Position numbers and translations under genes: made by a program | Shown: positions 1 through 8,657 of the stretch, piece by piece | Numbering within the stretch: the stretch's first letter is position 1 | Layout of the letters: each line of letters opens with the position of its first letter | Origin: Frateuria soli | GTDB taxonomy: Bacteria; Pseudomonadota; Gammaproteobacteria; Xanthomonadales; Rhodanobacteraceae | Assembly: GCF_021117385.1 (NCBI RefSeq) | Contig: NZ_CP088252.1 | Span: 1,426,001 to 1,490,000, forward strand | Length of the DNA: 64,000 bases | Direction of reading: 5' to 3' | The notes under the pieces: model-generated | Seen by the model: only the letters and a program-made list of their open reading frames with translations | What the model was told of the DNA's origin: nothing | Database searches by the model: none

Positions 1-462
1 CAAATCCAGGGCACGCCCCTCGATACGATGGTCGTCCCGCGCCATGGAATCGGCCTCGGCCCAGCCGACCATGGCCGCGGTGTTCTTCGGATCGAGGCGG
101 AGCGCCTGGCCGTAGGCTTCGCGCGCCTGTGCGTTCTGGTGCAGCGCGGCCTCGGTCTGCGCCAGCAACATCCAGCCCTGCAGGTCGTCCGGCTGCTGCT
201 TGAGGTGGTCCCGCAGCTCGGCGACGGCCTGGCCGATGTCCATGGACGGCGGGGCCGCCACGCCGTTCAAGGCTACCGGCGTGCCAACCATCAGGTACAA
301 CCCGCCAGCCGCCAGCGGTACCACGAAGGCCACCACGAGCACGAGTGCGAACAGGCCGCCCGGGCGACCCTGGCGGCGGCCATGCCGCACCAGTGGCCAG
401 AGCAGCAGCGCGAGCGCCGCCGCGATCATCGCGGCAGCGATCAGGTAGAACGCGAGCTTCAC
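1..462 (-). CDS. ccmI: Cytochrome c maturation protein CcmI, partial (3' end outside window)
   Basis: CcmI delivers apocytochrome c to the CcmF/CcmH heme ligase in the inner membrane and periplasm. The visible 154 codons begin with a membrane segment (about residues 3-22), a basic cytoplasmic stretch, a second membrane segment (about 38-58), and then the start of a TPR domain with the typical alternation of small and aromatic residues (GWMLLAQTEAALHQNAQAREAY). The start is GTG at 462, overlapping the ccmH stop by a few bases, which fits translational coupling. The gene runs off the left edge, so the C-terminal substrate-binding domain cannot be assessed. Position as last gene of the ccm cluster supports the call. 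Confidence 0.88.
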   Translation of the reverse strand, partial: MKLAFYLIAAAMIAAALALLLWPLVRHGRRQGRPGGLFALVLVVAFVVPLAAGGLYLMVGTPVALNGVAAPPSMDIGQAVAELRDHLKQQPDDLQGWMLLAQTEAALHQNAQAREAYGQALRLDPKNTAAMVGWAEADSMARDDHRIEGRALDL

Positions 463-995
463 CAATCGTCCCCTTGTTCGATCGTGGCGTTGTCGACCAG
501 CCTGCTGTCGATGCGCGTGGCGCGACTGCGCCTGCGGATGGTCACCAGAACCACCGCGGCGCCCATCAGCAGGAACAGCGCAGGGCCGAACCACAGTAGC
601 CAGGTGGACGGCTTGACCGGCGGGTCGTACAGCACGAAGTCGGAATAGCGGTCGACCAGGTATTGCTTGATCTGGTCGTCCGTCTTGCCTTGCTGCATCA
701 GTCCGAAGACCTCGTGGCGCAGGTCGCGCGCCAGGTCGGCGTTGGAGTCGGCCAGGTTCTCGTTCTGGCAGACCAGGCAACGCAGCTGGCGGGTGAGGTT
801 CTGGAAGCGGATTTCCTGCGCGTGGTCCTTGAACGGCAGCGGGTCGATGGCCTGGGCATGGGCCTGGGCCATGCCGGACAGAGCCAACACCAGAGCAAAA
901 AGCAGTCGCAGGAACGCACCCTGTGCACGACCCAACCGCGCGGTAGCCTGCGGCCGCGCAAAGAATGCACTCGTGGGCAGGCACGCGGCGCTCAT
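459..995 (-). CDS. ccmH: Cytochrome c maturation protein CcmH (apocytochrome thiol reductase)
   Basis: CcmH holds the CXXC pair that keeps apocytochrome c cysteines reduced for heme attachment. The 178-residue product has an N-terminal signal or anchor (about 26-48), the hallmark motif LRCLVCQNEN with both cysteines, a three-helix domain, and a C-terminal membrane helix (about 133-152). Family members are usually near 150 residues. The chosen ATG overlaps the ccmG stop by 4 bases (ATGA), but it makes the leader long, so an internal start near residue 20-30 is possible. It lies between ccmG and ccmI in one compact minus-strand operon. Confidence 0.93.
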   Translation of the reverse strand: MSAACLPTSAFFARPQATARLGRAQGAFLRLLFALVLALSGMAQAHAQAIDPLPFKDHAQEIRFQNLTRQLRCLVCQNENLADSNADLARDLRHEVFGLMQQGKTDDQIKQYLVDRYSDFVLYDPPVKPSTWLLWFGPALFLLMGAAVVLVTIRRRSRATRIDSRLVDNATIEQGDDW

Positions 996-1534
996 GGCGC
1001 CTCCTGCTTGAGCTGTGCGATCAGCGGCCTGAGTTCGCGCTCGATCACTTCGGGCGTGAACGGCCCGATGTGCTTGTAGCGGATCATGCCCCTGGCGTCG
1101 ATCAGGAAGCTCTCCGGCGCGCCATACACGCCGAAGTCGATCGCGGTGCGACCGGGCTGGTCGGCGATCACGATGTCGTACGGGTTGCCGTGCCGGGCCA
1201 GCCAGGCCTTGGCGTCTTCAGGCGCATCCTTGTAGTCGTAGCCGACCAGCGGCACGCCCAGCGTGCGGCCTTCGGCCATCAGCACGGGATGCTCCTCGCC
1301 ACAGGCGACGCACCAGCTGGCGAACACGTTGACCAGGTAGGGCTTGCCCAGCATGGAGGACTTGCTGACCATCCGGGCCGGATCGTCCAGCAGCGGGAGC
1401 GAGAACTCGGGCGCGGGCTTGCCGATCAGCGGCGAGGGCACCTCGCGCGGGTCGTGCTGCGTGTTCCACCAGATACCGAAGCCGAACAGACCCACCAGAA
1501 GCAGGAAGCCGATCAGCGGCAGCGAGCGGCTCAT
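992..1534 (-). CDS. ccmG: Thiol:disulfide oxidoreductase CcmG/DsbE
   Basis: A membrane-anchored periplasmic thioredoxin-fold protein that passes electrons to CcmH or apocytochrome c. The 180-residue product has an N-terminal transmembrane anchor (about 5-23), a thioredoxin fold and the active site WCVAC. The downstream GAPESFLID carries the cis-proline region typical of CcmG. Length matches the family. It overlaps ccmF upstream and ccmH downstream by 4 bases each, so translation is probably coupled through the cluster. No unusual features. Confidence 0.95.
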   Translation of the reverse strand: MSRSLPLIGFLLLVGLFGFGIWWNTQHDPREVPSPLIGKPAPEFSLPLLDDPARMVSKSSMLGKPYLVNVFASWCVACGEEHPVLMAEGRTLGVPLVGYDYKDAPEDAKAWLARHGNPYDIVIADQPGRTAIDFGVYGAPESFLIDARGMIRYKHIGPFTPEVIERELRPLIAQLKQEAP

Positions 1535-3504
1535 GCGCGCGACTCCTCCGCCGGGAGCACGGGCTCTGCCGCAACCCTGGCGGAGCGTTTGGCTCGGAAG
1601 CGCTTGTCCGCACCAGCCACGAAGCCACCCAGCATCATGAGCAGCCCACCGGCCCAGATCCAGCGCACGAACGGCTTGGCGTAGAGCCGCAGCGCCCAGG
1701 CGCCTTCGAGTTTGTTCGGGTCCATCGGTTCGCCCAGGGCCACGTAGAGGTCGCGGGTGATGCCAGGGTCGACCGCCGATTCGGTCTGCACCTGGCCGCG
1801 CGGGTAGGTGCGCTTCTGCGGATGCATCACGTCGATCGTCCTGCCGTCGCGCAAGACCGTGACCGTGCCCTGTTCGGCATGCCAGTTGGGACCACGCGTG
1901 GCGTCCACGCCGTCGAAGCGGAAGGTGTAGGCGCCCACGGTCTGCGTGTCACCCGGCGCCATGCGCACGTCGCGGGTGACGCTGAGCGACTCGGACAGCA
2001 ATACGCCGACCAGGAACACACCCACTCCGAAGTGCGCCAGCAGCATGCCGGCCATCTCGGCAGGATAGCGACGCCCGCGCGGCATCTCGCGCCAGCGCTT
2101 GTAGACGTACAGCAGCGTGCCGACCCCACACCACACGGCCGCCGCCACGCCGGCGATCGCCTTGGCTTGGCCATGCACGAGGAAGGCCGCCACGATCGCA
2201 CAGGCCACCGCGGCGATGGTCACGCGCAGCAGCACGCTCTTGAGCGGGGCGGCCTCGCTCTTGCCCCAGCGCAGGAACGGTCCGAACGGCAGCAGCAGCA
2301 CCACCGGCAGCATCAGCAGAGGGAACAGGAAGCCGAAGTAGGGCGGGCCGACCGAGATCTTGCCCAGGTGCAGCGCGTCGCCGATCAGCGGGAACAGCGT
2401 GCCCAGCAGCACCATGGCCGCGGCCACCGTGAACATCAGGTTGGCGACCAGGATGACCGTTTCGCGCGAGAGCGGGGCGAATGCCTTGCCGCCGGCGACC
2501 TTCGGGGCGCGGACCGCGTACAGCAGCAGCGAACCGCCGATCACGATCGCCAGGAAGCCCAGGATGTACAGGCCGCGGCGCGGATCGGAGGCGAACGCAT
2601 GCACGCTGGTCAGCACGCCCGAACGCACCAGGAACGTGCCCAGCAGCGAGAGCGAGAACGCAAAGATCGAGAGCAGGATGGTCCAGGCGCGCAGCGAGCC
2701 GCGCTTCTCCGTGACCGCCTGTGCGTGGATCAGCGCCACGCCCACCAGCCATGGCATGAAGCTGGCGTTCTCCACCGGGTCCCAGAACCACCAGCCGCCC
2801 CAGCCCAGCTCCGCGTAGGCCCACCAGCTGCCCGCGACGATGCCGCAGGTGAGGAAGCCCCAGGCCGCATTGGTCCAGGGTCGCGCCCAGCGCACCCAGC
2901 CTTGCTCCAGTGCGCCGCCGAGCAGCGCGGCAATGGAGAAGGCGAAGGCCACCGAGAAACCCACGTAGCCCATGTACAGCACGGGCGGGTGGAAGGTCAT
3001 TCCCGGGTCCTGCAGCACCGGGTTCAGGTCGGCGCCGTCCGGCGGCATCGGCAGCAGGCGCGCGAACGGATTGGAGGTGAAGACGATGAACGCCAGGAAG
3101 CCGACCGCCACGATGCCGAGCACGCCAAGCACCCGGGCCAGGAACTCTTCGGGCAGTTGCCGGCTGAAGGCGGCCAGCGCCACCGTCCAGACGTTGAGGA
3201 TCATCACCCACAGCAGCATCGAGCCCTCGTGCGCGCCCCACACCGCCGCGATGCGGTAGTACCAGGGCAGGGCGAGGTTCGAGTTGTCGGCCACGTACTG
3301 CACCGAGAAATCGAAGGTCAGGAAGGCCCATGCCAGCAGCCCGAACGCCACCGCCACGAACACCGCCTGGCCGGCGGCGGCGGGCCGCGCGATGGCCATC
3401 AGCGCCCGGTTGCCGCGCCATGCGCCGATCAGCGGCAGTACACCCTGCGCCAGGGCGAGCAGCATGGCGAGGATGAGGGCGAGCTGGCCGAGTTCGGGGG
3501 TCAT
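1531..3504 (-). CDS. ccmF: Heme lyase CcmF
   Basis: CcmF is the core of the System I holocytochrome c synthase; it takes heme from CcmE and ligates it to apocytochrome c in the periplasm. The 657-residue product has many membrane spans and the conserved tryptophan-rich WWD motif ([17 protein letters not shown]) in its middle, with a periplasmic loop before the final helix ([16 protein letters not shown]). Length matches E. coli CcmF (about 650). It overlaps ccmE upstream and ccmG downstream by 4 bases. The antisense strand is open for long distances only because of high-GC codon bias. Confidence 0.96.
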   Translation of the reverse strand: MTPELGQLALILAMLLALAQGVLPLIGAWRGNRALMAIARPAAAGQAVFVAVAFGLLAWAFLTFDFSVQYVADNSNLALPWYYRIAAVWGAHEGSMLLWVMILNVWTVALAAFSRQLPEEFLARVLGVLGIVAVGFLAFIVFTSNPFARLLPMPPDGADLNPVLQDPGMTFHPPVLYMGYVGFSVAFAFSIAALLGGALEQGWVRWARPWTNAAWGFLTCGIVAGSWWAYAELGWGGWWFWDPVENASFMPWLVGVALIHAQAVTEKRGSLRAWTILLSIFAFSLSLLGTFLVRSGVLTSVHAFASDPRRGLYILGFLAIVIGGSLLLYAVRAPKVAGGKAFAPLSRETVILVANLMFTVAAAMVLLGTLFPLIGDALHLGKISVGPPYFGFLFPLLMLPVVLLLPFGPFLRWGKSEAAPLKSVLLRVTIAAVACAIVAAFLVHGQAKAIAGVAAAVWCGVGTLLYVYKRWREMPRGRRYPAEMAGMLLAHFGVGVFLVGVLLSESLSVTRDVRMAPGDTQTVGAYTFRFDGVDATRGPNWHAEQGTVTVLRDGRTIDVMHPQKRTYPRGQVQTESAVDPGITRDLYVALGEPMDPNKLEGAWALRLYAKPFVRWIWAGGLLMMLGGFVAGADKRFRAKRSARVAAEPVLPAEESRA

Positions 3505-3959
3505 TGCGGGGCCTCGTTGGCGGCCACGGCCTTGCCGTGGTGCGCCTTCTCCATGGCGTCCTTCAGTTCCTTGGGCATGTAGGTTTCATCGTGCTTGGCG
3601 AGCACCTCGGTGGCGACGAAATGGTCGCCAGCCATGTGCCCCGTGGCGATCACCGACTGGTTGTCGCGGAACAGGTCGGGAAGGATGCCGGTGTATTCGA
3701 CCGGCATCGCGCCACCGGCGTCGACCACGGTGAAGCCGACCTTGAGCGAATCGCCCGAGCGCTGGATCGAGCCGGCCTTGACCATGCCGCCCAGGCGGAA
3801 GGTCTTGTAGGCCTCGGCCTGGCCCGAGCGCACCTGGCTCGGGGTGAACAGGTAGTTCATGTTCTGCTGCAGGGCGAACACGGTCAGGCCTACCGCCACC
3901 ACGGCGGCGGCGAGCACGAGCAGGACGATGATCAGGCGGCGTTTGCGGGTCGGGTTCAT
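3501..3959 (-). CDS. ccmE: Heme chaperone CcmE
   Basis: CcmE binds heme covalently through a histidine and carries it from CcmABCD to CcmF. The 152-residue product has one N-terminal membrane anchor (about 8-28), an OB-fold periplasmic domain and the heme-binding motif [10 protein letters not shown], in which the His and the Tyr four residues later are both present. Length and motif match the family. The gene sits between ccmD and ccmF with 4-base overlaps on both sides. Confidence 0.96.
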   Translation of the reverse strand: MNPTRKRRLIIVLLVLAAAVVAVGLTVFALQQNMNYLFTPSQVRSGQAEAYKTFRLGGMVKAGSIQRSGDSLKVGFTVVDAGGAMPVEYTGILPDLFRDNQSVIATGHMAGDHFVATEVLAKHDETYMPKELKDAMEKAHHGKAVAANEAPQ

Positions 3960-4150
3960 GGGTTCACGGCCGGGGAGGCAGCGCGTTGCTGGCGCGCCGT
4001 TTGACGTGCCAGGCGCGCGCGAAGTTCACGCAGGTTGCGGCGGCGGCGCACGAGCGGGGAAATGAAATCGGCGAGCAGCACGAGGAAAAACACGGCATAA
4101 GCAGGCCACACGTACGCCGCGTAACCGCCCATCGCGAGGAACTGGCTCAT
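3956..4150 (-). CDS. ccmD: Heme exporter protein CcmD (small membrane protein)
   Basis: CcmD is a small single-span protein that helps release holo-CcmE from the CcmABC complex. The 64-residue product begins [19 protein letters not shown], has one membrane helix (about 10-34) and a strongly basic cytoplasmic tail ([16 protein letters not shown]), which is the standard CcmD pattern. The ATG overlaps the ccmC stop by 4 bases, and its own stop overlaps the ccmE start. It is easily missed because the same frame stays open upstream across ccmC. Confidence 0.92.
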   Translation of the reverse strand: MSQFLAMGGYAAYVWPAYAVFFLVLLADFISPLVRRRRNLRELRARLARQTARQQRAASPAVNP

Positions 4151-4917
4151 GCCCGTTCTCCCGGCGCCTGTTCGCCGGTGGCGATCCTGCGTACCCAGTC
4201 CTTGCCGCCTTCGAGCTCCAGCAGATCGACGCGCACGCGCCCGAACAGGCTGGCGACGTAGTACAGCTTGGTCGCCACCATCATGGTCAGCAGCGGCCAC
4301 AGCATGTCCATGCTGATCCTGGAGGGGCCCAGGATGCGCACGGTCGAGCCCTGGTGCAGCGTGTTCCACCAGTTCACCGAGAAGTGCACGATCGGTACGT
4401 TGATGATGCCGATGATGGCCAGGAAAGCCGCGGCGCGCGCGCCCTGGCGGCGATCCTCGAACGCGTGATACAGCCCGATCACGCCCAGGTACAGGAACAG
4501 GAGCACCAGCTCGGACGTCAACCGCGCGTCCCAGGTCCACCACGTGCCCCACATCGGCTTGCCCCACAGCGAACCGGTGACCAGGGTGATGAAGGTGAAG
4601 GCCGCGCCGACGGGGGCCGATTCCATCGCCACCGCCTCGGCCAGCTTGATCCGCCAGACCAGCGCGATGAACGAGGCCACCGCCATCACGCCATAGATGA
4701 ACAGCCCCATCCAGGCGCTCGGCACGTGGATGAAGATGATCCGGTAGGCGTCGCCCTGCTGGTAGTCGGCCGGGGCCAGCACCAGACCGCCGTACAGCCC
4801 GATCGCGCCGGCGATCAGCGCCAGCGCCAGGAACCACGGCCGCAGCGTGCCGGCGAAGCGGTAGAAGGTCGGTGGCGAACCGAGCTTGTGCAACCAGAGG
4901 GGAATCCACTTGGACAT
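4147..4917 (-). CDS. ccmC: Heme ABC transporter permease CcmC
   Basis: CcmC presents heme to CcmE in the inner membrane. The 256-residue product has six predicted membrane spans and the WWD-type motif in GTWWTWDARLTSELVL, plus histidines in the flanking periplasmic loops. Length matches the family (about 245). A strong ribosome binding site (AAGGGGAGG) stands 6-7 bases before the ATG; this site lies inside one arm of a long inverted repeat described separately. Unlike every other junction in this cluster, ccmC is separated from the preceding gene ccmB by 226 bases. Confidence 0.95.
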   Translation of the reverse strand: MSKWIPLWLHKLGSPPTFYRFAGTLRPWFLALALIAGAIGLYGGLVLAPADYQQGDAYRIIFIHVPSAWMGLFIYGVMAVASFIALVWRIKLAEAVAMESAPVGAAFTFITLVTGSLWGKPMWGTWWTWDARLTSELVLLFLYLGVIGLYHAFEDRRQGARAAAFLAIIGIINVPIVHFSVNWWNTLHQGSTVRILGPSRISMDMLWPLLTMMVATKLYYVASLFGRVRVDLLELEGGKDWVRRIATGEQAPGERA

Positions 4918-4919
4918 CC

Positions 4920-5140
4920 GAGCCTCCCCTTGACCTCAAGATCGCCCGCGCCGGGCGCTGTTTGCCCGCGGGACGAGAAAAAACGGAGGCGTATGTGTCG
5001 ATACGCGCCTGGATGATGACGCAGTCCCGCAGGCAAGCAGCCCCGACCCGGAGGCTTGCCGCACGGCCGCCATGCCTCGCGCCACCACCGGGCGGCCGCG
5101 CGACGGCAACGCGGGCGAACTTGAGGTCATGCGGAGGCTC
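4920..5140. repeat. 31-bp inverted repeat bounding the ccmB-ccmC spacer
   Basis: The bases 4920-4950 and 5110-5140 are inverted copies of each other, matching at 28 of 31 positions, with 159 bases between them. Together they fill almost the whole gap between ccmB (stop at 5144) and ccmC (start at 4917). In a minus-strand transcript the downstream arm contains the AAGGGGAGG ribosome binding site of ccmC, so pairing would hide it. It could be a small non-autonomous mobile element with terminal inverted repeats or an RNA control structure. No flanking target duplication is evident. Confidence 0.7.
4978..5010 (-). terminator. Terminator-like hairpin with T-run inside the ccmB-ccmC spacer
   Basis: On the minus strand a stem (AGGCGCGTAT / ATACGCCT with a two-base bulge) is followed within three bases by six T residues (plus-strand A-run at 4978-4983). 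This resembles a weak intrinsic terminator or attenuator and lies inside the loop of the larger inverted repeat, so it would act on transcripts coming from ccmAB. Confidence 0.45.
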
Positions 5141-5143
5141 ATT

Positions 5144-5830
5144 TCAGGCGTCCAAGGCAATGCGAAGGGCGGCGGCGCAGGCAAGCGGTGCAAGCACCAG
5201 GGCGAGGACGAGCGCCGCGCCGAGCCAGGCGATCGGGGCCACCCACGGTAACCCCTGTTGGGCGGCCGCGACCGCACCTGCGGCAAAGATGACCACCGGC
5301 ACGCACAGTGGCAGCAGCATCAGGGCGAGCAGCATACCAGAGCGCCGCGTCCCGGCCGTCAGCGCGACCAGCACGGCGCCCAGCAGGCTGAGCATGGGCG
5401 TGGCCAGCAGCAGCGCCAGCATGAGCACGCCCATCACCGGCACGGGCAGGTGCAGCATGCCGGCCAGCAGGGGCGCGATCACGATCAGCGGCAGCGCGGT
5501 GGTGAGCCAGTGCGCAAGGATCTTCATGCCCAGCATCAGCGCCAGCGGCTGCGGGGCGAGCACCAGTTGTTCCAGCGAGCCGTCCTCGATGTCGCTGCGG
5601 AACATGGCGTCGAGCGCCAGCAGCATGGCCAGCAGCACGGTGACCAGCACCACGCCACCGGCAATGCGTTGGAGCAGGGCGTCTTCCGGACCCAGCGCGA
5701 ACGGGAACAGCGTGGCGACAATCAGCGCGTAGAGCACCGGCATGGCGATGTCGCCCCGGCTCCGCCAGGCGAGCGTGAGGTCTCGCCGCAGCACGGCGCC
5801 ACAGGCGACCGCGAGGGACGTCCGGCTCAT
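5144..5830 (-). CDS. ccmB: Heme exporter protein CcmB
   Basis: CcmB is the membrane partner of the CcmA ATPase; the CcmAB transporter powers release of holo-CcmE. The 228-residue product has six predicted membrane helices and family-typical stretches such as FRSDIEDGSLEQLVLAP near residue 78, which follows the second helix. Length matches E. coli CcmB (220). The gene follows ccmA after 36 bases and is followed by the 226-base inverted-repeat spacer before ccmC, an unusual interruption of a normally compact cluster. Confidence 0.94.
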   Translation of the reverse strand: MSRTSLAVACGAVLRRDLTLAWRSRGDIAMPVLYALIVATLFPFALGPEDALLQRIAGGVVLVTVLLAMLLALDAMFRSDIEDGSLEQLVLAPQPLALMLGMKILAHWLTTALPLIVIAPLLAGMLHLPVPVMGVLMLALLLATPMLSLLGAVLVALTAGTRRSGMLLALMLLPLCVPVVIFAAGAVAAAQQGLPWVAPIAWLGAALVLALVLAPLACAAALRIALDA

Positions 5831-5866
5831 GCGGCCGGCTCCGGCTCAGGCAGGGGGCGCGCGAGC

Positions 5867-6499
5867 TCAGGCATGCATGCGGATCCGCTTGGGCTCGCCG
5901 CCGTGGAAGCTCACCGCGCCATGGCTGGTGACGAGCGCCGCGCCGCCCTGGGCGATGTGCGCCTCCAGCAGCCGGTTGACCAGCGCAATGCCCGCGCGAT
6001 CCAGGTTCGCGTAGGGCTCGTCCAGCAGCCACAGTACGGCCGGAAGCAGTAGCAGGCGCGCCAGCGCGGCGCGCTTCTTCTGGCCCGCGGACAGGCGGCG
6101 CACCGGCTCGTCCTCGTAACCGGCCAGGCCGACCTCGGCCAGCACCGCGGCCGCGCTGCGTCCCTCGCGTGTGCCATGCAATCCCGCGGCGATGCGCAGG
6201 TTCTCGCGCGGGCTCATGTCCATCTTCAGGCCCAACTGGTGGCCCAGGAACAGCACCTCGCCGGCGTAGGCGTCGCGGCTCCAGGACTTCCCGCGCCAGT
6301 GCAGTTCGCCCTCGCCGACGTGCAGCAGCCCGGCCAGAAGCCGCAGCAGCGTGGTCTTGCCGCTGCCGTTGTCGCCCTCGACCAGCGCCAGTTCGCCTGC
6401 GTGCAGGGCGAAATCCAGCGGGCCGAACACGGGCTCGTCGGCGCGCAGGAAGGAAAGGCCCCGCGCTTGCAGCAGCGGGATGGCGTGGCTGGAGGTCAT
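5867..6499 (-). CDS. ccmA: Cytochrome c biogenesis ATP-binding protein CcmA
   Basis: CcmA is the cytoplasmic ATPase of the CcmABC(DE) heme-handling complex. The 210-residue product has Walker A (GDNGSGKTT, about 42-50), the ABC signature region ([10 protein letters not shown], about 134-143, with AGQ in place of GGQ as usual in CcmA), Walker B (LWLLDEP, about 156-162) and the H-loop (TSHG). ATG at 6499 was chosen because it gives the family length; the frame is open upstream into the next gene but without homology. First gene of the ccm cluster; 76 bases separate it from the DUF3293 gene. Confidence 0.94.
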   Translation of the reverse strand: MTSSHAIPLLQARGLSFLRADEPVFGPLDFALHAGELALVEGDNGSGKTTLLRLLAGLLHVGEGELHWRGKSWSRDAYAGEVLFLGHQLGLKMDMSPRENLRIAAGLHGTREGRSAAAVLAEVGLAGYEDEPVRRLSAGQKKRAALARLLLLPAVLWLLDEPYANLDRAGIALVNRLLEAHIAQGGAALVTSHGAVSFHGGEPKRIRMHA

Positions 6500-6575
6500 C
6501 CGGGGAATTGTCCGCAATGCGTGCGCGCCTTGTCCATGCGGTGCGGGGGCGCACCCGCCCCGCCGGAAGCCCGCC

Positions 6576-6980
6576 TCAGCGCACCTGCAACCCCGCCGCA
6601 CCCGCGCCATGGCCGAACAGCCAGGCGTTCTGCCCGTAGCGGTTGCCCAATCGCTCCAGTGCGTCGGCGGAGATGCCCACGACCCAGAAGCTCGGTTCGC
6701 GCCAGCCATCCACGCCCTTGCCCAGCGCCGGATGGATGTCGAGCGAGCCGTCGGCCCGCAGGTCGGCCAGCAGGCGACGCTCGGCTTTGCGGTTGACCGC
6801 CGGCGGCTGCAGCCGGGAGCCGGGGTTCCAGGCGGTGAAGAAGCCCCAGTCGCGATCGCCGGCCACGGTCCGCAAGACCACCGGCAACGGTTCGCCGATG
6901 CGGATGACGGCTGCGCCGCCGGAACCCAGGCGCACGCGGTAGGCACTGTGGCGGTAGGCCTTCAGCAGCGCCTCATCCAT
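6576..6980 (-). CDS. DUF3293 domain protein
   Basis: A 134-residue soluble protein of unknown function. The sequence [28 protein letters not shown], here around residues 43-70, is the core of DUF3293, in which the conserved T-A-W-N-P followed by N-x-x-A/R is diagnostic. The C-terminal half ([25 protein letters not shown]) also fits the family. The ATG overlaps the end of kmo by 8 bases, so it is probably cotranslated with kmo. No enzymatic motif can be named. Family members often lie beside housekeeping genes in proteobacteria, which gives no functional hint. Confidence 0.8.
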   Translation of the reverse strand: MDEALLKAYRHSAYRVRLGSGGAAVIRIGEPLPVVLRTVAGDRDWGFFTAWNPGSRLQPPAVNRKAERRLLADLRADGSLDIHPALGKGVDGWREPSFWVVGISADALERLGNRYGQNAWLFGHGAGAAGLQVR

Positions 6981-8373
6981 GGCGCAGCGGCGGCAGGGGC
7001 GGCAGCGTGGCCTTGAGCGTCGCGACCGCGGCATCCAGCTCGACCGAGGCCGGATCGTTCGAATCGCGCAGCAGTTGCTCCAGCAGGATGTCCTGCGCCC
7101 GCCCGCGCTCGAGCGCGTAGGCGTACGGCAGGTGCGTGAAGGTGACCATGCGGTAGCGCGCCATGAAGTGTTCCGGCGCGGCCTTGGCCAGGCGCGCGCC
7201 GAGTTCGCGCTTGGCGAGGTAACGCGGATCGGCGACCGAGTCGCGCATCTCCACGTAGTTTTCCAGCGCCATCGCCGCGATCGCATCGGCGTCGGGCTGA
7301 CGGATGCGCTGGAACTCGGCGAAGGCCTCGGCCGGATCGCTGCCCTCCAGCAGTCCGGCCAGCACCACCGTGTCCTCGAAACCGCAATTCATGCCCTGGC
7401 CGTGGAAGGGCACGATCGCGTGCGCCGCGTCGCCCACCAGCAACGCGCGGCCGCCCAGGTGCCAGCGTTCCAGGTAGAGCGTGGCCAGCGTACCGACCGG
7501 GTGCGCGTCGTAGTCCTCGGCAAAGCCGCGCAGCAGGGGCAGCAGGTCGGCGAAGTCGTTCCTGAAGAAACCCTCGGCCGCGCGCGCATCCGGCAGCGTG
7601 GCGAAGCTCGGGTGTGGCCCTTGCGCGGGCAGGAACAGCGTGACGGTGAAACTGCCCGCGGTATTGGGCAGCGCGATGCACATGTAGCCGCCGCGTGGCC
7701 AGATGTGCAGCGCGTTGGGTTCAATCGCGAACTGGTCGTGGCCGCCGCTGTCCTGGAGCAGCGCGGGCGGCAGCGTCGACGCGGGCGGGATCTCCAGTTC
7801 CTTGTAGCCGTGCCCCAGCCACTCGGTGCGCTCGCCCAGTGGGCGCCTGGCATTCATCGCCATGCGCAGGGCCGACCCCGCGCCGTCGGCACCGATCAGT
7901 ACCGGGGCATCCGCTTCACGCTCGATGCCGTCGAGGTCGGCCACGCGCATGCGCCCGCCGTCGAAATCCGCAGACACCAGGCCCTGGCCGAAGTGGAAGC
8001 GCACTCCGGCCGCCTCGGCTGCATCCAGCAGCAGCATGTTCAGTCCGCCGCGGGACACCGACCAGATCACCTCGCTGTCGTCCACGCCATAACGCTGCAG
8101 GCCGCTGCGCCCATCGGTGGTGTGCACCATGCGTCCGCGCATCATCACGGCGTGCTGCAGGACCTCGTCGGCAAGGCCGGCGCTGCGTAACGCCTGCAGA
8201 CCCCGTTCGGCCAGCGCCAGGTTGATGGAACGGCCACCGGTAAATCCGGCGACGCGCGGGTCGGGCCGCTTCTCGAACACGTCCACGGCGTAGCCGCGTC
8301 GCGCCAGTTGCCGGGCCAGCAGCGCGCCGACCAGGCCGCCGCCGATCAGGGTGAGGGAGGGTTTGCTGCTCAT
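6973..8373 (-). CDS. kmo: Kynurenine 3-monooxygenase
   Basis: A FAD- and NADPH-dependent hydroxylase that turns L-kynurenine into 3-hydroxykynurenine in the tryptophan-to-quinolinate (NAD) route. The 466-residue product has the N-terminal dinucleotide-binding motif (LIGGGLVGALLARQLARRGY, from residue 9), the KMO-type RSINLALAERG segment, and the second FAD motif GDAAHAIVPFHGQGMNCGFED. Length matches bacterial and human KMO. The other kynurenine pathway genes are not in the window. The product ends with two predicted hydrophobic stretches less marked than in mitochondrial KMO, so it is probably soluble or peripheral. Confidence 0.94.
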   Translation of the reverse strand: MSSKPSLTLIGGGLVGALLARQLARRGYAVDVFEKRPDPRVAGFTGGRSINLALAERGLQALRSAGLADEVLQHAVMMRGRMVHTTDGRSGLQRYGVDDSEVIWSVSRGGLNMLLLDAAEAAGVRFHFGQGLVSADFDGGRMRVADLDGIEREADAPVLIGADGAGSALRMAMNARRPLGERTEWLGHGYKELEIPPASTLPPALLQDSGGHDQFAIEPNALHIWPRGGYMCIALPNTAGSFTVTLFLPAQGPHPSFATLPDARAAEGFFRNDFADLLPLLRGFAEDYDAHPVGTLATLYLERWHLGGRALLVGDAAHAIVPFHGQGMNCGFEDTVVLAGLLEGSDPAEAFAEFQRIRQPDADAIAAMALENYVEMRDSVADPRYLAKRELGARLAKAAPEHFMARYRMVTFTHLPYAYALERGRAQDILLEQLLRDSNDPASVELDAAVATLKATLPPLPPLRHG

Positions 8374-8472
8374 GGGCGATCCGTTGCGGGTATCGCCAGA
8401 CTGTTCCGCAAGCGGGGCGGGGTTGCAATGCTTTGCAGGAGGGGCGGCTCCTGGCTTTCGCTCCCGCTCCGT

Positions 8473-8600
8473 CCGGGGAGAGGGTTGGGGAAGGGGTCGC
8501 TCTTGCGGAGAAGGTCGTCAGAACGAAGTTCTCGGTGGGACAACTATCGGAGCGGCGGTTCCCCGCGAGCCCCGGCCCCTCATCCCAACCTTCTCCCCGG
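8473..8600. repeat. Inverted pair of a CCCCTCATCCCAACC-type interspersed repeat
   Basis: Bases 8473-8496 (ccggggagagggttgggg and following) and 8576-8600 (its near-complement, starting cccctcatcccaacc) form an imperfect inverted pair about 80 bases apart. This GGGGAGAGGGTTGGGG/CCCCAACCCTCTCCCC motif is a known family of multicopy intergenic repeats in proteobacteria, frequent in xanthomonads. It sits between convergent ends of kmo promoter and phaR terminator space (8374-8657); no gene is seen there. Confidence 0.65.
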
Positions 8601-8657
8601 AGGGGAGAAGGAGCGAAGGTCGTCCTGGCGGACGAGCGTCACTTGATAAGAGCTCGT

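Noticed and set aside
1822..3582. A 586-codon open frame antisense to ccmF, rich in His, Arg and Gln
   Set aside because: It is the complement of a high-GC coding gene; composition is typical of shadow frames and there is no start signal or homology.
4936..5130. A 64-codon frame within the ccmB-ccmC spacer (MTSSSPALPSRG...)
   Set aside because: No ribosome binding site and no family likeness; kept only as part of the inverted-repeat finding, not as a gene.
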